Of a DNA stretch of 64,000 nucleotides, positions 11,285-22,791 are shown piece after piece (the stretch's first letter is position 1; each line of letters begins with the position of its first letter). This DNA is from Ciona savignyi. Its lineage: Eukaryota > Chordata > Ascidiacea > Phlebobranchia > Cionidae. The notes under the pieces were generated by a model. The model saw nothing but the letters and a program-made list of their open reading frames with translations, was not told the origin of the DNA and made no database searches. The position numbers and the translations under genes were made by a program. The DNA lies in NCBI GenBank assembly GCA_000149265.1, contig CH002367.1, positions 300,248 through 364,247 on the forward strand, in the 5' to 3' direction.

Positions 11285-12549
11285 AACATTTTTTACAGTG
11301 ATTATTTTTTAAGCAACTAGATCTAGACAAAGATGCACATTTTATTTTTCTCCATATACACGAATAATTTACTTGTTCAAATGAACAAGTTGATAAATGT
11401 TAATTTCAAAGTACGTTGGCTTTTTGTGTTTCTTCTATTTTCATTAAATAATTGGTTATTTAGAAGTCGTTGTGTAATAATATCCTCAAAACTGTTTTTA
11501 TTTGATTTTACCCCCATCTAATCCTTACTTAACATTTCGGTTGGCAGTTTTTCGTTCATAGGCATTTTTTTAAATACATTTAGTTTTTCTCACCGCTGAA
11601 TGACAAGACTAATAAACAATACGTAGTTAAATTTCGTTGCATCAAACCTTTGTTTCATGTATCTAAAGTTTAAGGAATCCACAGTGACACAACGTTCATA
11701 ACAAAGCTCTTAACACAAGGATCGTCCTAGTTAATATACCACTATGTATTTATTCTTATATAACACACCTGGACCTATGTCTTTGAGACCCAATCTTAAG
11801 ATCATTCATCAGCATTGATTGTATCTTGATCTTGACATTCTTGATTAACAAATTTTGATCTGCACAAAGGAACCTATACATATTTCCAAGCCTAGGTTGT
11901 TTTGCTAGTGGTTCCAGCCATTGAAACTACCAAAAAGGCTGTTCACATGGTGCATGATTAAGCGTATCCGATTGAGTACCAAACGGGTTTGAAAGGACGT
12001 CACACAAGTTTCAAATCCAATCCGTTAAGTTTCGTATCTACATAAGGCTATTTATGTTTGTTTTTTTTAGAGTGCAATCGGATCTGACTGTTGATCAGGA
12101 TGTGGTAGGGTGGCCTAGTGAAATGTTAGCGTGTACGTTTTGTATTGTAAATTATTTTAATGGTATTTATGAATGTATACCAAACAAGTATGTGTAACAA
12201 TAAGATTTTAAAACCAGATTGTTAAAACTCGTTACATAAAAAGTAGTCTTTAAGAGAGACTAAATGAACCAATCAGAACTAATCTGCGAAAGAGTTGACC
12301 AATCTTATCGTTACGATCAGAAATCCAAATTATCTTGTTTGAAAATTTCTAACTGTATGTCGAAGTAAATTACTACAATATTGCTTTAGGTGTTGGCGTA
12401 CAAGGCACCCGTATGACGAGTATAGAAAACATATTTTATTTAAGTTTACTTAGATGTGACCCTTAAAAACAAATTGTATTCTTGTATTAGCTAACCATTG
12501 ACGCTTGAACAAATGATGTAATATTTCGATCTCTTTTTATTAATTGGGT
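11285..12549. other. Spacer between H2A and H4
   Basis: AT-rich with no gene seen. Part of it (about 11975-12115) matches the dispersed repeat at 2860-3010 in reverse. The right end lies downstream of H4. Confidence 0.5.
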
Positions 12550-12565
12550 GGCCCTAAAAAGGGCC
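12550..12565 (-). terminator. H4 stem-loop with altered stem
   Basis: On the - strand it reads GGCCCTTTTTAGGGCC: the fourth stem pair is C-G instead of the usual U-A, changed on both arms. An AAAAAGAG element lies about 13 bases beyond. Confidence 0.93.
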
Positions 12566-12589
12566 GTTTGTTGAGATGGAGTTGTTCAA

Positions 12590-12940
<351 letters not shown>

Positions 12941-13025
12941 TTATCATCCAGACGTTTTGGTTTTTATATCGGCACTACGTACGTCATCGAAGCAAAGGAA
13001 GAAGAAGTTTATTGAACATCTCTCG

Positions 13026-13970
13026 TTTTTGTTTAAAAAGGTAGAAGGCGCTTTCATTTCTCGCGTTGTGAATAGATCATGATTAGAATTTTGCTTGGTT
13101 TGGGCGGGAAATTAAACGACAATTTTTTTTGGAATTTGTACCGTGAATTTATTTATACACTTTTGCTTTAGTGGCAAATAAATAAAATACCGATTTTGGT
13201 TTAAAGAATGTAAAAAATGTAACAGGATTCATTTTTTAATACCGTACTTTATGTATGAAAATATTTTTTGTGGAAAGACCGATTTTTTGCTTTAATTTAT
13301 TACAAAGAGTGTATTAATAAGGTAAATAATTCGTTATGTACTTCAGGACCCGTTAGCTTATCCAAACGTTCCAAATTGAAAAAACATGAATATTTAATCC
13401 TATTCTTCTGCATACGAAGTACTCTCGTGGAGACGTTTACTGCCCTAAATCCGTGCCTAGAAATTGTGCAAGATTTTTTACCACAGCGATTCGGATTTGC
13501 TCTTAGTATTTACCATGGTTGCTTTTGATACAACTTCGACATAAACTATAGAAAGCACGAAACTTTATTTTTTAGTAATAATCCTAATTTTATTTGGTGA
13601 AAGGACGTTGGTTTAAACACCTTCATAAATGATAATGTTGTTATATCTTGCCTTTTCGCAATTTTAAAAACGAAAGTAGGTTAACTGTTACCAGAAAAAA
13701 ACGAAAAGCCCAAATGAAAAAAACGTAAATGTAAACTTTAGATTTTAGAACATTGATATCATTATATTTAGCTTTGAAATGTCATTTAATATCAACCTAA
13801 TTGTACTAAATTACATTTATATAACAGTAGTATATTTACCAACATACGCGAATGTTTTAACCAGGTTTTTCTGCCAAAACAGGGTGACGCCGTTTAGTGG
13901 TTTAAAGACGTTTTTATTTTTAGTTAATTTAACATCACCACCAAATTTCCCTTAAAATACATAGTTAAAC
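13026..13970. other. Spacer between H4 and H2B
   Basis: Contains the E2F-like site at 13102-13110, then AT-rich sequence without a gene. It is closely matched by 46105-47040 in unit 3, but the equivalent spacer of unit 1/2 (27940-28760) has a different sequence. Confidence 0.6.
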
Positions 13971-14052
13971 GGTTCCTCTGAATACCCAGTGTGGGCAGTG
14001 TGCCAGAGTTAGAGTTTCAAGTGTGCCCACACTGGGTATTTAGAGTCACCCT
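13971..14052. mobile_element. 82-bp hAT-like MITE
   Basis: Near-perfect hairpin: AATACCCAGTGTGGGCA on the left and TGCCCACACTGGGTATT on the right. The 8-bp duplication AGTTAAAC lies at 13963-13970 and 14053-14060. A second copy sits at the equivalent place at 47046. Confidence 0.8.
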
Positions 14053-14109
14053 AGTTAAACGATTGATCAACAACTAAGTGATACTATAAGCTCTTTTTCA
14101 AATTTGGGT

Positions 14110-14125
14110 GGCTCTAAAAAGAGCC
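14110..14125 (-). terminator. Histone 3' stem-loop of H2B (14152)
   Basis: GGCTCTTTTTAGAGCC on the - strand, 26 bases after the stop, followed by AAAAAGAG. Confidence 0.95.
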
Positions 14126-14151
14126 GTTTGGAGTTGAGTAAACCTAATGAT

Positions 14152-14514
14152 TTACTTGGAGCTGGTGTACTTGGTGACGGCTTTGGTGCCTTCGGAAACT
14201 GCATGCTTGGCAAGCTCACCAGGCAGCAACAGTCGAACTGCGGTCTGGATTTCTCGACTGCTGATTGTAGACCTCTTGTTGTAACCGGCAAGTTTCGACG
14301 CTTCGGATGCGATGCGCTCGAAAATGTCGTTCACGAATGAGTTCATGATGCTCATTGCTTTGCTGGAGATACCAGTGTCAGGGTGTACCTGCTTCAGTAC
14401 CTTGTATACATAGATTGAGAAGCTTTCTTTACGCTTTGATCGGCGTTTCTTCTTTCCTTCGGACGGTGCCGCCTTCTTGACAAGTTTCTTGCTACCTTTG
14501 CCTGTTGGTGCCAT
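14152..14514 (-). CDS. H2B: Histone H2B
   Basis: Core histone, partner of H2A. The 120-residue frame has a basic tail ([14 protein letters not shown]), the histone fold ([21 protein letters not shown]) and the C-terminal helix ending AVTKYTSSK, with the Lys that is ubiquitinated in other animals. All complete H2B copies in the window encode the same protein. A TATA box (TATAAATA on the - strand) lies at 14557-14565 and a CCAAT box opposite 'gattggct' near 14637. Relative to the repeat units this gene begins unit 1. Confidence 0.98.
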   Translation of the reverse strand: MAPTGKGSKKLVKKAAPSEGKKKRRSKRKESFSIYVYKVLKQVHPDTGISSKAMSIMNSFVNDIFERIASEASKLAGYNKRSTISSREIQTAVRLLLPGELAKHAVSEGTKAVTKYTSSK

Positions 14515-14967
14515 GGTTGCTATTTAGAACTGATGATTAACGCATTAACTGTTTCGTATTTATAGCCTCGAACATGGTAATTTTCAGCGAGATCGTAAGG
14601 CGAGAAGACAATGAAAAAAGGCGTCTGCGCGTTCTGATTGGCTCCCTCTATTTTTATCTATTGCTAACTCGACAGAGGTGCGACATATATAAACAAAATA
14701 CGAGAGTATATAATCAAGCAATGTTTTCTTTAGTAAAAGGCAAGCCATTGGTTGAGCAAACGGCCGCTTGCTGAATGTTACTGTAAACGTACATTGGATA
14801 TCCAATTATCCAATAATACCTGTATTTTTTTATTAAAAAAATCTATTATCCAACTATTTCATATGTTGCTACATATAAAAATACTAATAAACAAAACTTG
14901 AAGAAAATCTTTAACGCAGCTCAATTAAAAAATGTACCGTAACCGTTACACTAAAACAAGATAAACA

Positions 14968-15134
14968 ACAAATATAACACTGGAAAAACTAAAAGGAGGA
15001 AAACTGGACCATAAAATAAAGATTATGCTATTAAAGTTAGTTTTAAACATGGATTTGTAATTAAGTTTATTAGTTCTGGGGTTGGGATTAGTGTACAGGG
15101 CATTTTTTATTGTAGAGTTTTCTTCCTTTTAGTG
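14968..15134. mobile_element. MITE with AAAAGGAGGAAAACT ends
   Basis: Inverted ends (aaaaggaggaaaact ... agttttcttccttttagtgt) flank an AT-rich core with 'gttctggggttgggattagtgt'. Related copies lie at about 27160, 29588, 37725, 45291, 48026 and 57062, several at matching positions in the histone units. Confidence 0.65.
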
Positions 15135-15251
15135 TAGCCCTATAACACTATCTTAATGAAACTTACCACGGAATTTACATAAATCTTAAACTGAATCTAA
15201 GAACTTTGATTAGTTTAATTGTATAAATTTTCTCTCTTGGAAATATTGGGT

Positions 15252-15267
15252 GGCTCTGAAAAGAGCC
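15252..15267 (-). terminator. Histone 3' stem-loop of H3 (15298)
   Basis: GGCTCTTTTCAGAGCC on the - strand, with AAGAGAG downstream. Confidence 0.95.
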
Positions 15268-15297
15268 GTTTACAATTTTAACTTGTCCCAAGATGGT

Positions 15298-15753
<456 letters not shown>

Positions 15754-15956
15754 TTATTTATAGCCGAAAATCTCCAGGCAATTTTATCTGAACGATGATT
15801 GGCTAGTTTAAAGAATGGCGCCCAATTTTATTTTTTCATAAATTAGTTAAATTCTCTCGCTCACGAACTCTTCCTCCCCAGTTAGGGTCTCGCTATTTTA
15901 CGATTTTGGAAGAAGGTAATAACTGAAACTCTATCTATATACAATTTTTTAATATA

Positions 15957-16131
15957 CAGTAGGCGCCGCTTTTTATGACCACGGATAACATGATCAATTT
16001 GGTATGGTACGGAATTTCTCCGTCACTTAACTATACACTTTTCTTCGAGGCTTAGTGTAATTTTTATAAATATTTATTTTTTCCATTTTTATTTATTTTT
16101 TTTATGTGGGCTTAGCGGCCGCGTCTAAATA
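15957..16131. repeat. Left part of a CAGTAGGCGCCGC-ended repeat
   Basis: Begins CAGTAGGCGCCGC after TA and ends at 'gcggccgcgtctaaata'. The same element is at about 30840 (unit 2) and at 38648 (unit 3, without the second insertion). Its inner part continues at 16647. Terminal sequence and TA flank suggest a Tc1/mariner-superfamily MITE. Confidence 0.6.
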
Positions 16132-16646
16132 CAGTGGAACCCCGCTTTACGACCACCTCGATAACACGACCACCTCATTATCAGGACCACTTCAGTGCGG
16201 TCCCAAATAATTTAATATGGTAATGCATTGCATTCTGTTTCAATAACGCGACCACCCCGGTTTCCAGACCAGGACCGCCATATTTTGGTCCAAAACTTAA
16301 AATTTGACTCCGCTTAAGTGACCACACGAGCTAAATATTTTTCCTTTGTCACCAAAAAAACAAGGTTAAATTTATTTTATGATCAAAATAATAAGAATAA
16401 ATGAGCGCACACGAAAGAAAATGTGGAAAACAGAACTTAATCTTACAAGATAAACTTTAGTATTAACTTTATTCTGCAGTATCTGATGAAAATAATGGCA
16501 TTTGGTGAAAATTTAGTAAAAATGCAGACGTTGAGACTGCATATGACGACAACTTGCTCCAAATTAAAATTCACTAACACGACCACTCGCTAACAAGACC
16601 GCTTGATCACGGTCCCATAGGTGGTCAGGTAAGCGGGGTTCTACTG
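16132..16646. mobile_element. pogo/Tigger-like MITE
   Basis: The ends are inverted: CAGTGGAACCCCGCTTTACG and the mirror TAAGCGGGGTTCTACTG, with a TA duplication at 16130-16131 and 16647-16648. It is 515 bp without a transposase frame. Unit 3 has an undisturbed site at 38818-38824 (taaatatacc), which confirms the boundaries. Confidence 0.85.
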
Positions 16647-16982
16647 TATACCGAAATGTAATAATTAATTATTTTAACGATTGTCGTTTTGTCGCTTTTT
16701 CCCGTCTTCCAAATTTTTAAGGTCCTGATTCGTGTTTTCGTTGTAAAAAAATGAGCTTAAATGTCGGGGACCAATAACATGGAGAAAAATCCTTACTTAA
16801 ATAAATGCTGTATGGCGAAATTTAATATTTATATTTGGTAAGATGTTTTTACTTACATTTAAATTTTAAATGCGAAATATTTGTTCTTATACACTGAAAT
16901 AACTTATAATAGGACATCTGCGTTTATGTTATAAAAAAGACATATTGATTGTGTACATTGAGCCTCCTTTTAAAAATGGGGT

Positions 16983-16998
16983 GGCCCTAAAAAGAGCC
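16983..16998 (-). terminator. Histone 3' stem-loop of H2A (17033)
   Basis: GGCTCTTTTTAGGGCC on the - strand; one arm carries the H4-like G, giving a U-G wobble in the stem. AAAAGGAGG follows. Confidence 0.92.
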
Positions 16999-17032
16999 GT
17001 TTTAATGGTGGTTGTTGAAAAACCGAAGTCGT

Positions 17033-17491
<459 letters not shown>

Positions 17492-17974
17492 TTATATAGA
17501 CGCAAGCATTGTCGAATTTCACTAAGAGAGAATACAGACAAAAAAAGGAAAAATGAGTGAACCAATTACGAGTTTCTCTCGTTTTTAGAAGGGACAATTG
17601 ATGACTTTGTGGGTTTTCCAAATTCAAACTACGCAGTATAGTAAATATTTTATTCGATTAAAAATGGAAATGTTATCATTATATGCAATACATGTTGTTA
17701 ATTCTTTTGTAATAAAACGGAAAGTTAATATTTCTATATAAATAGTAACTATTTTTTTGTCCGTACAATCGTTCTCAAAAAAGTGGGAATTAAGCTAAAA
17801 TGCGGTTTAAAAAAATTGTATTTCTTTTTCGAGAGTTTTTTTCGATTTGTTAGTATATTTGTCCAATAAAAGCATCGTATTAAACAGTACTCAAAGTTTT
17901 TGATTTTTAACAGTATTCCAGGATATTTTATTATCTGAAACAAGTTTATACCTGTTTTTTTTCCATTAGTTAAT

Positions 17975-18126
17975 ATGAACTCGTTCGTGAATGATATTTT
18001 CAGAACGCAATTCAAGTTTTGCTGCCTTGCATACTTGCAAAGAATACAGTCTTCGAAGGCACCATCTACATCAGTTTCAAGTGAATCAGTAGTTTCAATC
18101 AAGCTTAAACGGCTCTTTTTATATCT
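17975..18126 (+). pseudogene. Relic H2B gene on the + strand (unit 1)
   Basis: Starts with the H2B core MNSFVNDIF, then after an internal deletion resumes with a decayed copy of the H2B C-terminus (compare [17 protein letters not shown] with CLAYLQRIQSSKAPS). It ends in a damaged stem-loop (GGCTCTTTTTATATCT at 18111-18126). Everything before MNSF (the first 57 residues or so) is lost. The same relic occurs at 32561 and 40284. Confidence 0.85.
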
Positions 18127-18534
18127 ACCCAAAAATGTATTTTTAGATCGCCCAAAATTTATAAATAGAAATGATGATTTAATGTTAATATTTAAGTCTT
18201 TAAAAGTACCCCAATATTGGCCATTTAATTCGGTACAAACGTCTAGCTCAGAAAATAAATTTGCGATTAACGATAAACAGAAAGGAAAAATATCAAATAA
18301 TGCTTGGGGCCTTGTATATTTAGCGCCCCGAGATGAAGATGATTTGCGTTAGAACAGGACTGGTTGGTTGGCTTTTGTACACCCATTCATATACATGTTG
18401 ATTTTCTGTGAATCGTAAAAATTTAAAGTGGACCAATGGTATACAATATGTTGGGGGATGCATACGAAAATCAATAAATAGAGGGTATTAAAATCTATAC
18501 CACTTTTTTAAACGAGAGAAAATATTTTCATTAA

Positions 18535-18625
18535 ATCAGGAAACGAACAGGCACTTGTGACGTGGGGCAGTTCAGAACTTTCCCGCCTAATGTTCAAAAG
18601 ATTGCGCGTTTTGATGCAAAAATTT
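18535..18625. promoter_or_regulatory. E2F-like module, unit 1, left
   Basis: TTTCCCGCC at 18579-18587 and 'attgcgcg' nearby, after a CRE-like 'tgtgacgtgggg'. It is not next to a histone start. Similar modules are at 25085, 25355 and the matching sites of units 2 and 3. Confidence 0.55.
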
Positions 18626-18671
18626 ATGTCAAGCTCCTTACATAAAATAAGCGGTCCCTCTATTTTGTACA

Positions 18672-19000
18672 GGTCCGCTAGGTCCGCAAGGTCCGCTAGG
18701 TCCGCTAGGTCCGCTAGGTCCGCTAGGTCCGCTAGGTCCGCTAGGTCCGCTAGGTCCGCTAGGTCCGCTAGGTCCGCTATAGGTCCGCTAGGTCCGCTAG
18801 GTCCGCTAGGTCCGCTAGGTCCGCTAGGTCCGCTAGGTCCGCTAGGTCCGCTAGGTCCGCTAGGTCCGCTAGGTCCAGCGCTAGGTCCGCTAGGTCCGCT
18901 AGGTCCAGCGCTAGTCCGCTAGGTCCAGCGCTAGGTCCGCTAGGTCCAGCGCTAGGTGTGCTAGGTCCAGCGCTAGGTCTGCTAGGTCCGCTAGGTCCCA
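18672..19000. repeat. 9-bp minisatellite, left array
   Basis: About 35 copies of AGGTCCGCT, with AGGTCCAGCGCT-type variants towards the inner end. Because 9 is a multiple of 3, every frame stays open; I do not regard it as coding. Confidence 0.95.
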
Positions 19001-19274
19001 TTTGACTTCTATAAAATTATAGCAGTTACACAACTACTTGAACAAAATGGGGTTTGAAATATACGTTGACCAAACTAAGGGGCCATCGCAATTTAATCAA
19101 AGTTGCGCTATGTATAATAATGCTACTATTTTATATAAATTACGCATTACCCAAAAAACATTCTGGTAATGCGCACTATAATAAAAAACCTTAAATGAAA
19201 GTTGTTTATTATTCAAATGATCACCCACTATTTCTTTGGCATATTATTAAATCATTATATGAAATACTGTTTCG

Positions 19275-19432
19275 TCCAAATGTCAGTCAAATCTCCGAGT
19301 GAACCACGCAGACAACTGCACCTGGAGAGAGCGAGCGCGATAAGCCCCCCCATCAAAGGAATAAAGACCACCACGAGTTGCGGTTTCCTACAGGCTCTCG
19401 GAGCTTTGACTGACATCTGGACTAAACGCCAT
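19275..19432. repeat. Inverted-repeat segment inside the 4-kb insertion
   Basis: GTCCAAATGTCAGTCAAA with 'ctccgag' on the left is mirrored by 'ctcggag' and TTTGACTGACATCTGGAC on the right, around a GC-richer centre of about 100 bases. It could fold as a long hairpin or be a nested MITE. The remainder of 19001-20708 shows no gene. Confidence 0.7.
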
Positions 19433-20708
19433 TTTGTTTAGTGTCGCAATTAAACGTTTATAAGTACATACAATTTCGTTCAGTCGAAATCACAAAAAAT
19501 GCTTTACAATCAACTATGTCGTATATTTCCGCTATATTGCACAATTAACAGTGAGTCTGCAATATGTGTTACTATGTTATAACACAGTCGTAATCGGTAT
19601 AACCCACCCCAATGGCGTCGCGGTTTACGAAATATTTTTAATTACTTTCCGTAATTATTTTCGTATTTCCGTAATTTTATGCATCATCGAACTGTGACAC
19701 GTGGTATTCTGACAAATGACAGTGTTATAACGCTCTGTTGTGTGTTTTTAATCAAATTAGAAATACGCCAAAAAATCAAAGCATTCGAACAAATTGTTTG
19801 ACATGAAAACACCTTAACATCTACTATCTTCGTGCAAGTAAGATACTGGTCGGCATGTGGTCTTAATGTCCGTGGTGCGAAGACTAATTACAATCTCCGC
19901 AAATGTAATCGGTGATAATAAAAGAACATTGAGAAACACGTGTGTAAGTCTATGATTACGTAATAGTTCAATGGATCCTTAACCACGTGGCCAAAAAGAC
20001 GCAAACGTGTCATTCTGCAAGCAAAGCAATATTTTTATATTTGGAATGCGATTTACGCGGTAATTCGAAGAAAACGACGAAAAATCGCTTCGTTAAAACC
20101 TCTGAATTATTTGAAGATGACTCGCGTAATTAGAATTACGGAGCAATTTAATATCGCCGCATAAACTTTTTTTCCATTTCTTTGTTATTGATTGTCCCAG
20201 AATTTTGGGTAGACAATGTCTACGTTGTCCCCCGGCTAGGTACACCACTGCGTACAGCTCATGCCAGTCCAGTGAAGAATCAGGTAAGAACAAAGACAAT
20301 TGCAATCATTCTTTTGTATGACTTGGAAAAACACAACCGGTAATATATAAATGACAGATGGTTGTGAAACGGCAATACTTTATCAGCAAACTCTTCTACC
20401 GATGGAAATCCCCGTGCCGTCTGTGGCGATGTGACTTTCGGCGATTGGGTAAAGCATTGTGTTCTATTCTTCCTAAATTGTCAATATTGCATTTCCTTAG
20501 GCATTTTCGGTCGTCCAACGAGCGCACGGGTTTCTGGTATATGCACAATGTCACAATCACGTGCGATTGTTTTATCGTTTTAACTTTGATTTTGACCTGC
20601 AGAAATTCAAATAATAAAATCGCAACTTAGAATTTTGGGCTAAATACAAAGAAAAACAAATAAAATGGAAACAAACAACAAATCAATCGACGACCGACCA
20701 TTGACCTA

Positions 20709-21003
20709 GGATAGAATAGGATATTCATCTTTATCCCCGTGAATGGGAAAACCAAGGGGTTAACACACGGGCAATCGTCAGATCACCTCGCGCCCATCGT
20801 CGGGTTACCGGAGCTATTGCAGTGTGTTTTATATGATAGACACGTATCTTCAATTTGGTGGAACCCATTAATCTGCTGGGTTCAGGCAACGTCCGTAAAG
20901 TGCCTTGCCCAAGGACACAACCGACTAGCTATAGCGACCAGTTTCGTACCTACAACCTTTCGATTGAAAGGCGACGCACTTAACCGTTAGACTAACGGGC
21001 CGG
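20709..21003 (-). repeat. tRNA-derived SINE inside the insertion
   Basis: Full-length reverse copy, from the 'ggatagaataggatattcat' tail to the tRNA-like head ending 'gactaacgggccgg'. Confidence 0.85.
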
Positions 21004-21011
21004 ACGAATTC

Positions 21012-21185
21012 GGAAAACCAAGGGGGTTAACACAATCGTCAGATAACATTACGCCTATAGTCAGGTGACTGGGGATCTTGCAGTGTGTTGTTTATGATCG
21101 AGACATTTCTTCAATATAGTAGAACCCATTAATTAGAATGTCCGTTAATCGCCTTGCGAAGGACACAGCCGACAACCCAAAGATT
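21012..21185 (-). repeat. Second, decayed SINE copy
   Basis: Abuts the previous copy, in the same orientation, and lacks the tRNA-like head. Landmarks: 'aaaccaagggggttaacac', 'cagtgtgttgtttatgat' and 'gccttgcgaaggacacagcc'. Confidence 0.7.
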
Positions 21186-21562
21186 ACAGCTCATATTGAT
21201 ATATTATTTGGTAAATGCAATACTATTTAAATCTGAAAGGGACTGTAGTTGGCAGTTCATATAATTATTTAAAAAAAATCAGCGTGTCTTTAATGTTTGT
21301 TCGCGTACAAGATTTAGTAGCGCCATTGCAAAGTTTCAAATGGCCAAGAATGTCCTAGAGCCAGCACTGTCTACAAACCGCCCACACTCCCAACACACTG
21401 CCCACACTGGACATTCAGAGTCACCCGTTCATAAAGTTTACTATCAGTCACCCTCAGAGGTAGATTACCTGATCGACACACTGAAAAACACGACACAACA
21501 ACACTGAAAAACATCACATCCCATGATCATATTCACAAATTTTATTATCACAATATCTCAAG

Positions 21563-22682
21563 ATGCTGGACCTAGCGCTAGACCTAGTGGACCTAGCGCC
21601 AGACCTAGCTCTGCACCTAGCGGACCTGTAGCAGCACTCTAACTTTAGATGGGTTTTAAGCGGGATAGGACAAGGGATAAACATAGGTTAAGTATTTTAT
21701 TGAGTAACCACGCAAGGTGCAGCCAATAAGAGCGTTGTACACAAGGGGCATAATTTAGGTAAGCAAGCGAGGCTCTACCAATATGCTCTCTGATATTAGA
21801 AAATTATACACAGTTTATATAAGACACATATAACAGGAAACACATGTTTGTACACGAGGCCTGGCAGGCGTTTAAACTTTCGGGAAACAATTCATCGATT
21901 GACATGCCAAAACAGGAAAATAATTGCAATTTTCCATTAACAAAATATGGACACATGCCATGGCGACCTAATTGTTAAACTATACAGAAATACAATTATA
22001 AACGTGTGGGATTCCCACAGTCCTAGTGATGGACCTAGCGCTGGACCCAGCGCTGGACCCAGCGCTGGACCTAGCGGACCTAGCGGACCTAGCGGACCTA
22101 GCGGACCTAGCGGACCTAGCGGACCTAGCGGACCTAGCGGACCTAGCGGACCTAGCGGACCTAGCGGACCTAGCGGACCTAGCGGACCTAGCGGACCTAG
22201 CGGACCTAGCGGACCTAGCGGACCTAGCGGACCTAGCGGACCTAGCGGACCTAGCGGACCTAGCGGACCTAGCGCTGGACCTAGCGGACCTAGCGCTGGA
22301 CCTAGCGGACCTAGCGCTCGACCTAGCGGACCTAGCGGACCTAGCGGACCTAGCGGACCTAGCGGACCTAGCGGACCTAGCGGACCTAGCGGACCTAGCG
22401 GACCTAGCGGACCTAGCGGACCTAGCGGACCTAGCGCTCGACCTAGCGGACCTAGCGGACCTAGCGCTGGACCTAGCGCTGGACCTAGCGCTGGACCTAG
22501 CGCTGGACCTAGCGGACCTAGCGCTGGACCTAGCGGACCTAGCGGACCTAGCGGACCTAGCGGACCTAGCGCTGGACCTAGCGCTGGACCTAGCGGACCT
22601 AGCGGACCTAGCGGACCTAGCGGACCTAGCGGACCTAGCGGACCTAGCGGACCTAGCGGACCTAGCGGACCTAGCGGACCTG
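21563..22682. repeat. 9-bp minisatellite, right array, split by a solo LTR
   Basis: Tandem GGACCTAGC (the reverse complement of the left array) with GCTGGACCTA variants. About 70 copies lie from 22027 to 22682 and a few diverged ones at 21563-21626, separated by the solo LTR. All reading frames are open for the arithmetic reason given for the left array. Confidence 0.95.
21627..22019 (-). mobile_element. Solo LTR of the 7605-9190 family
   Basis: Starts TGTAGCAGCA and ends GGGATTCCCACA, alignable along its length with the LTRs at 7605 and 8763. Flanks GACC and GTCC could be a diverged 4-bp duplication. It sits inside the minisatellite, so the array is older than this insertion. Confidence 0.8.
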
Positions 22683-22791
22683 TACAAAATAGAGGGACCC
22701 TAAAATAAGAGCAAGTTTACCGCCGAACACAGACTAAAAGTATGAAATATAATAATACTAAAAAAAGTATTTCCCATTTTTAAAGTTTGGT

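Larger units (their letters stand above)
18652..22700. mobile_element. 4.05-kb insertion with inverted minisatellite ends
   Basis: Terminal inverted repeat GGTCCCTCTATTTTGTACAG followed inward by tandem arrays of a 9-bp unit (AGGTCCGCT), inverted relative to each other. The 9-bp duplication TAAAATAAG lies at 18643-18651 and 22701-22709. Unit 3 (40831-40839) carries a single TAAAATAAG in the uninterrupted context, so this is a real insertion. No transposase frame is visible, so it is non-autonomous. A 9-bp duplication fits Mutator- or Merlin-type elements; the family is not established. Confidence 0.85.

Noticed and set aside
21947-22708. Long open frames of Gly-Pro-Ser or Ala-Asp-Leu repeats on both strands over the minisatellite
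   Set aside because: A 9-bp repeat without stops keeps all frames open. The same repeats lie inverted at 18672, and there is no start context, splice signal or non-repetitive coding part.
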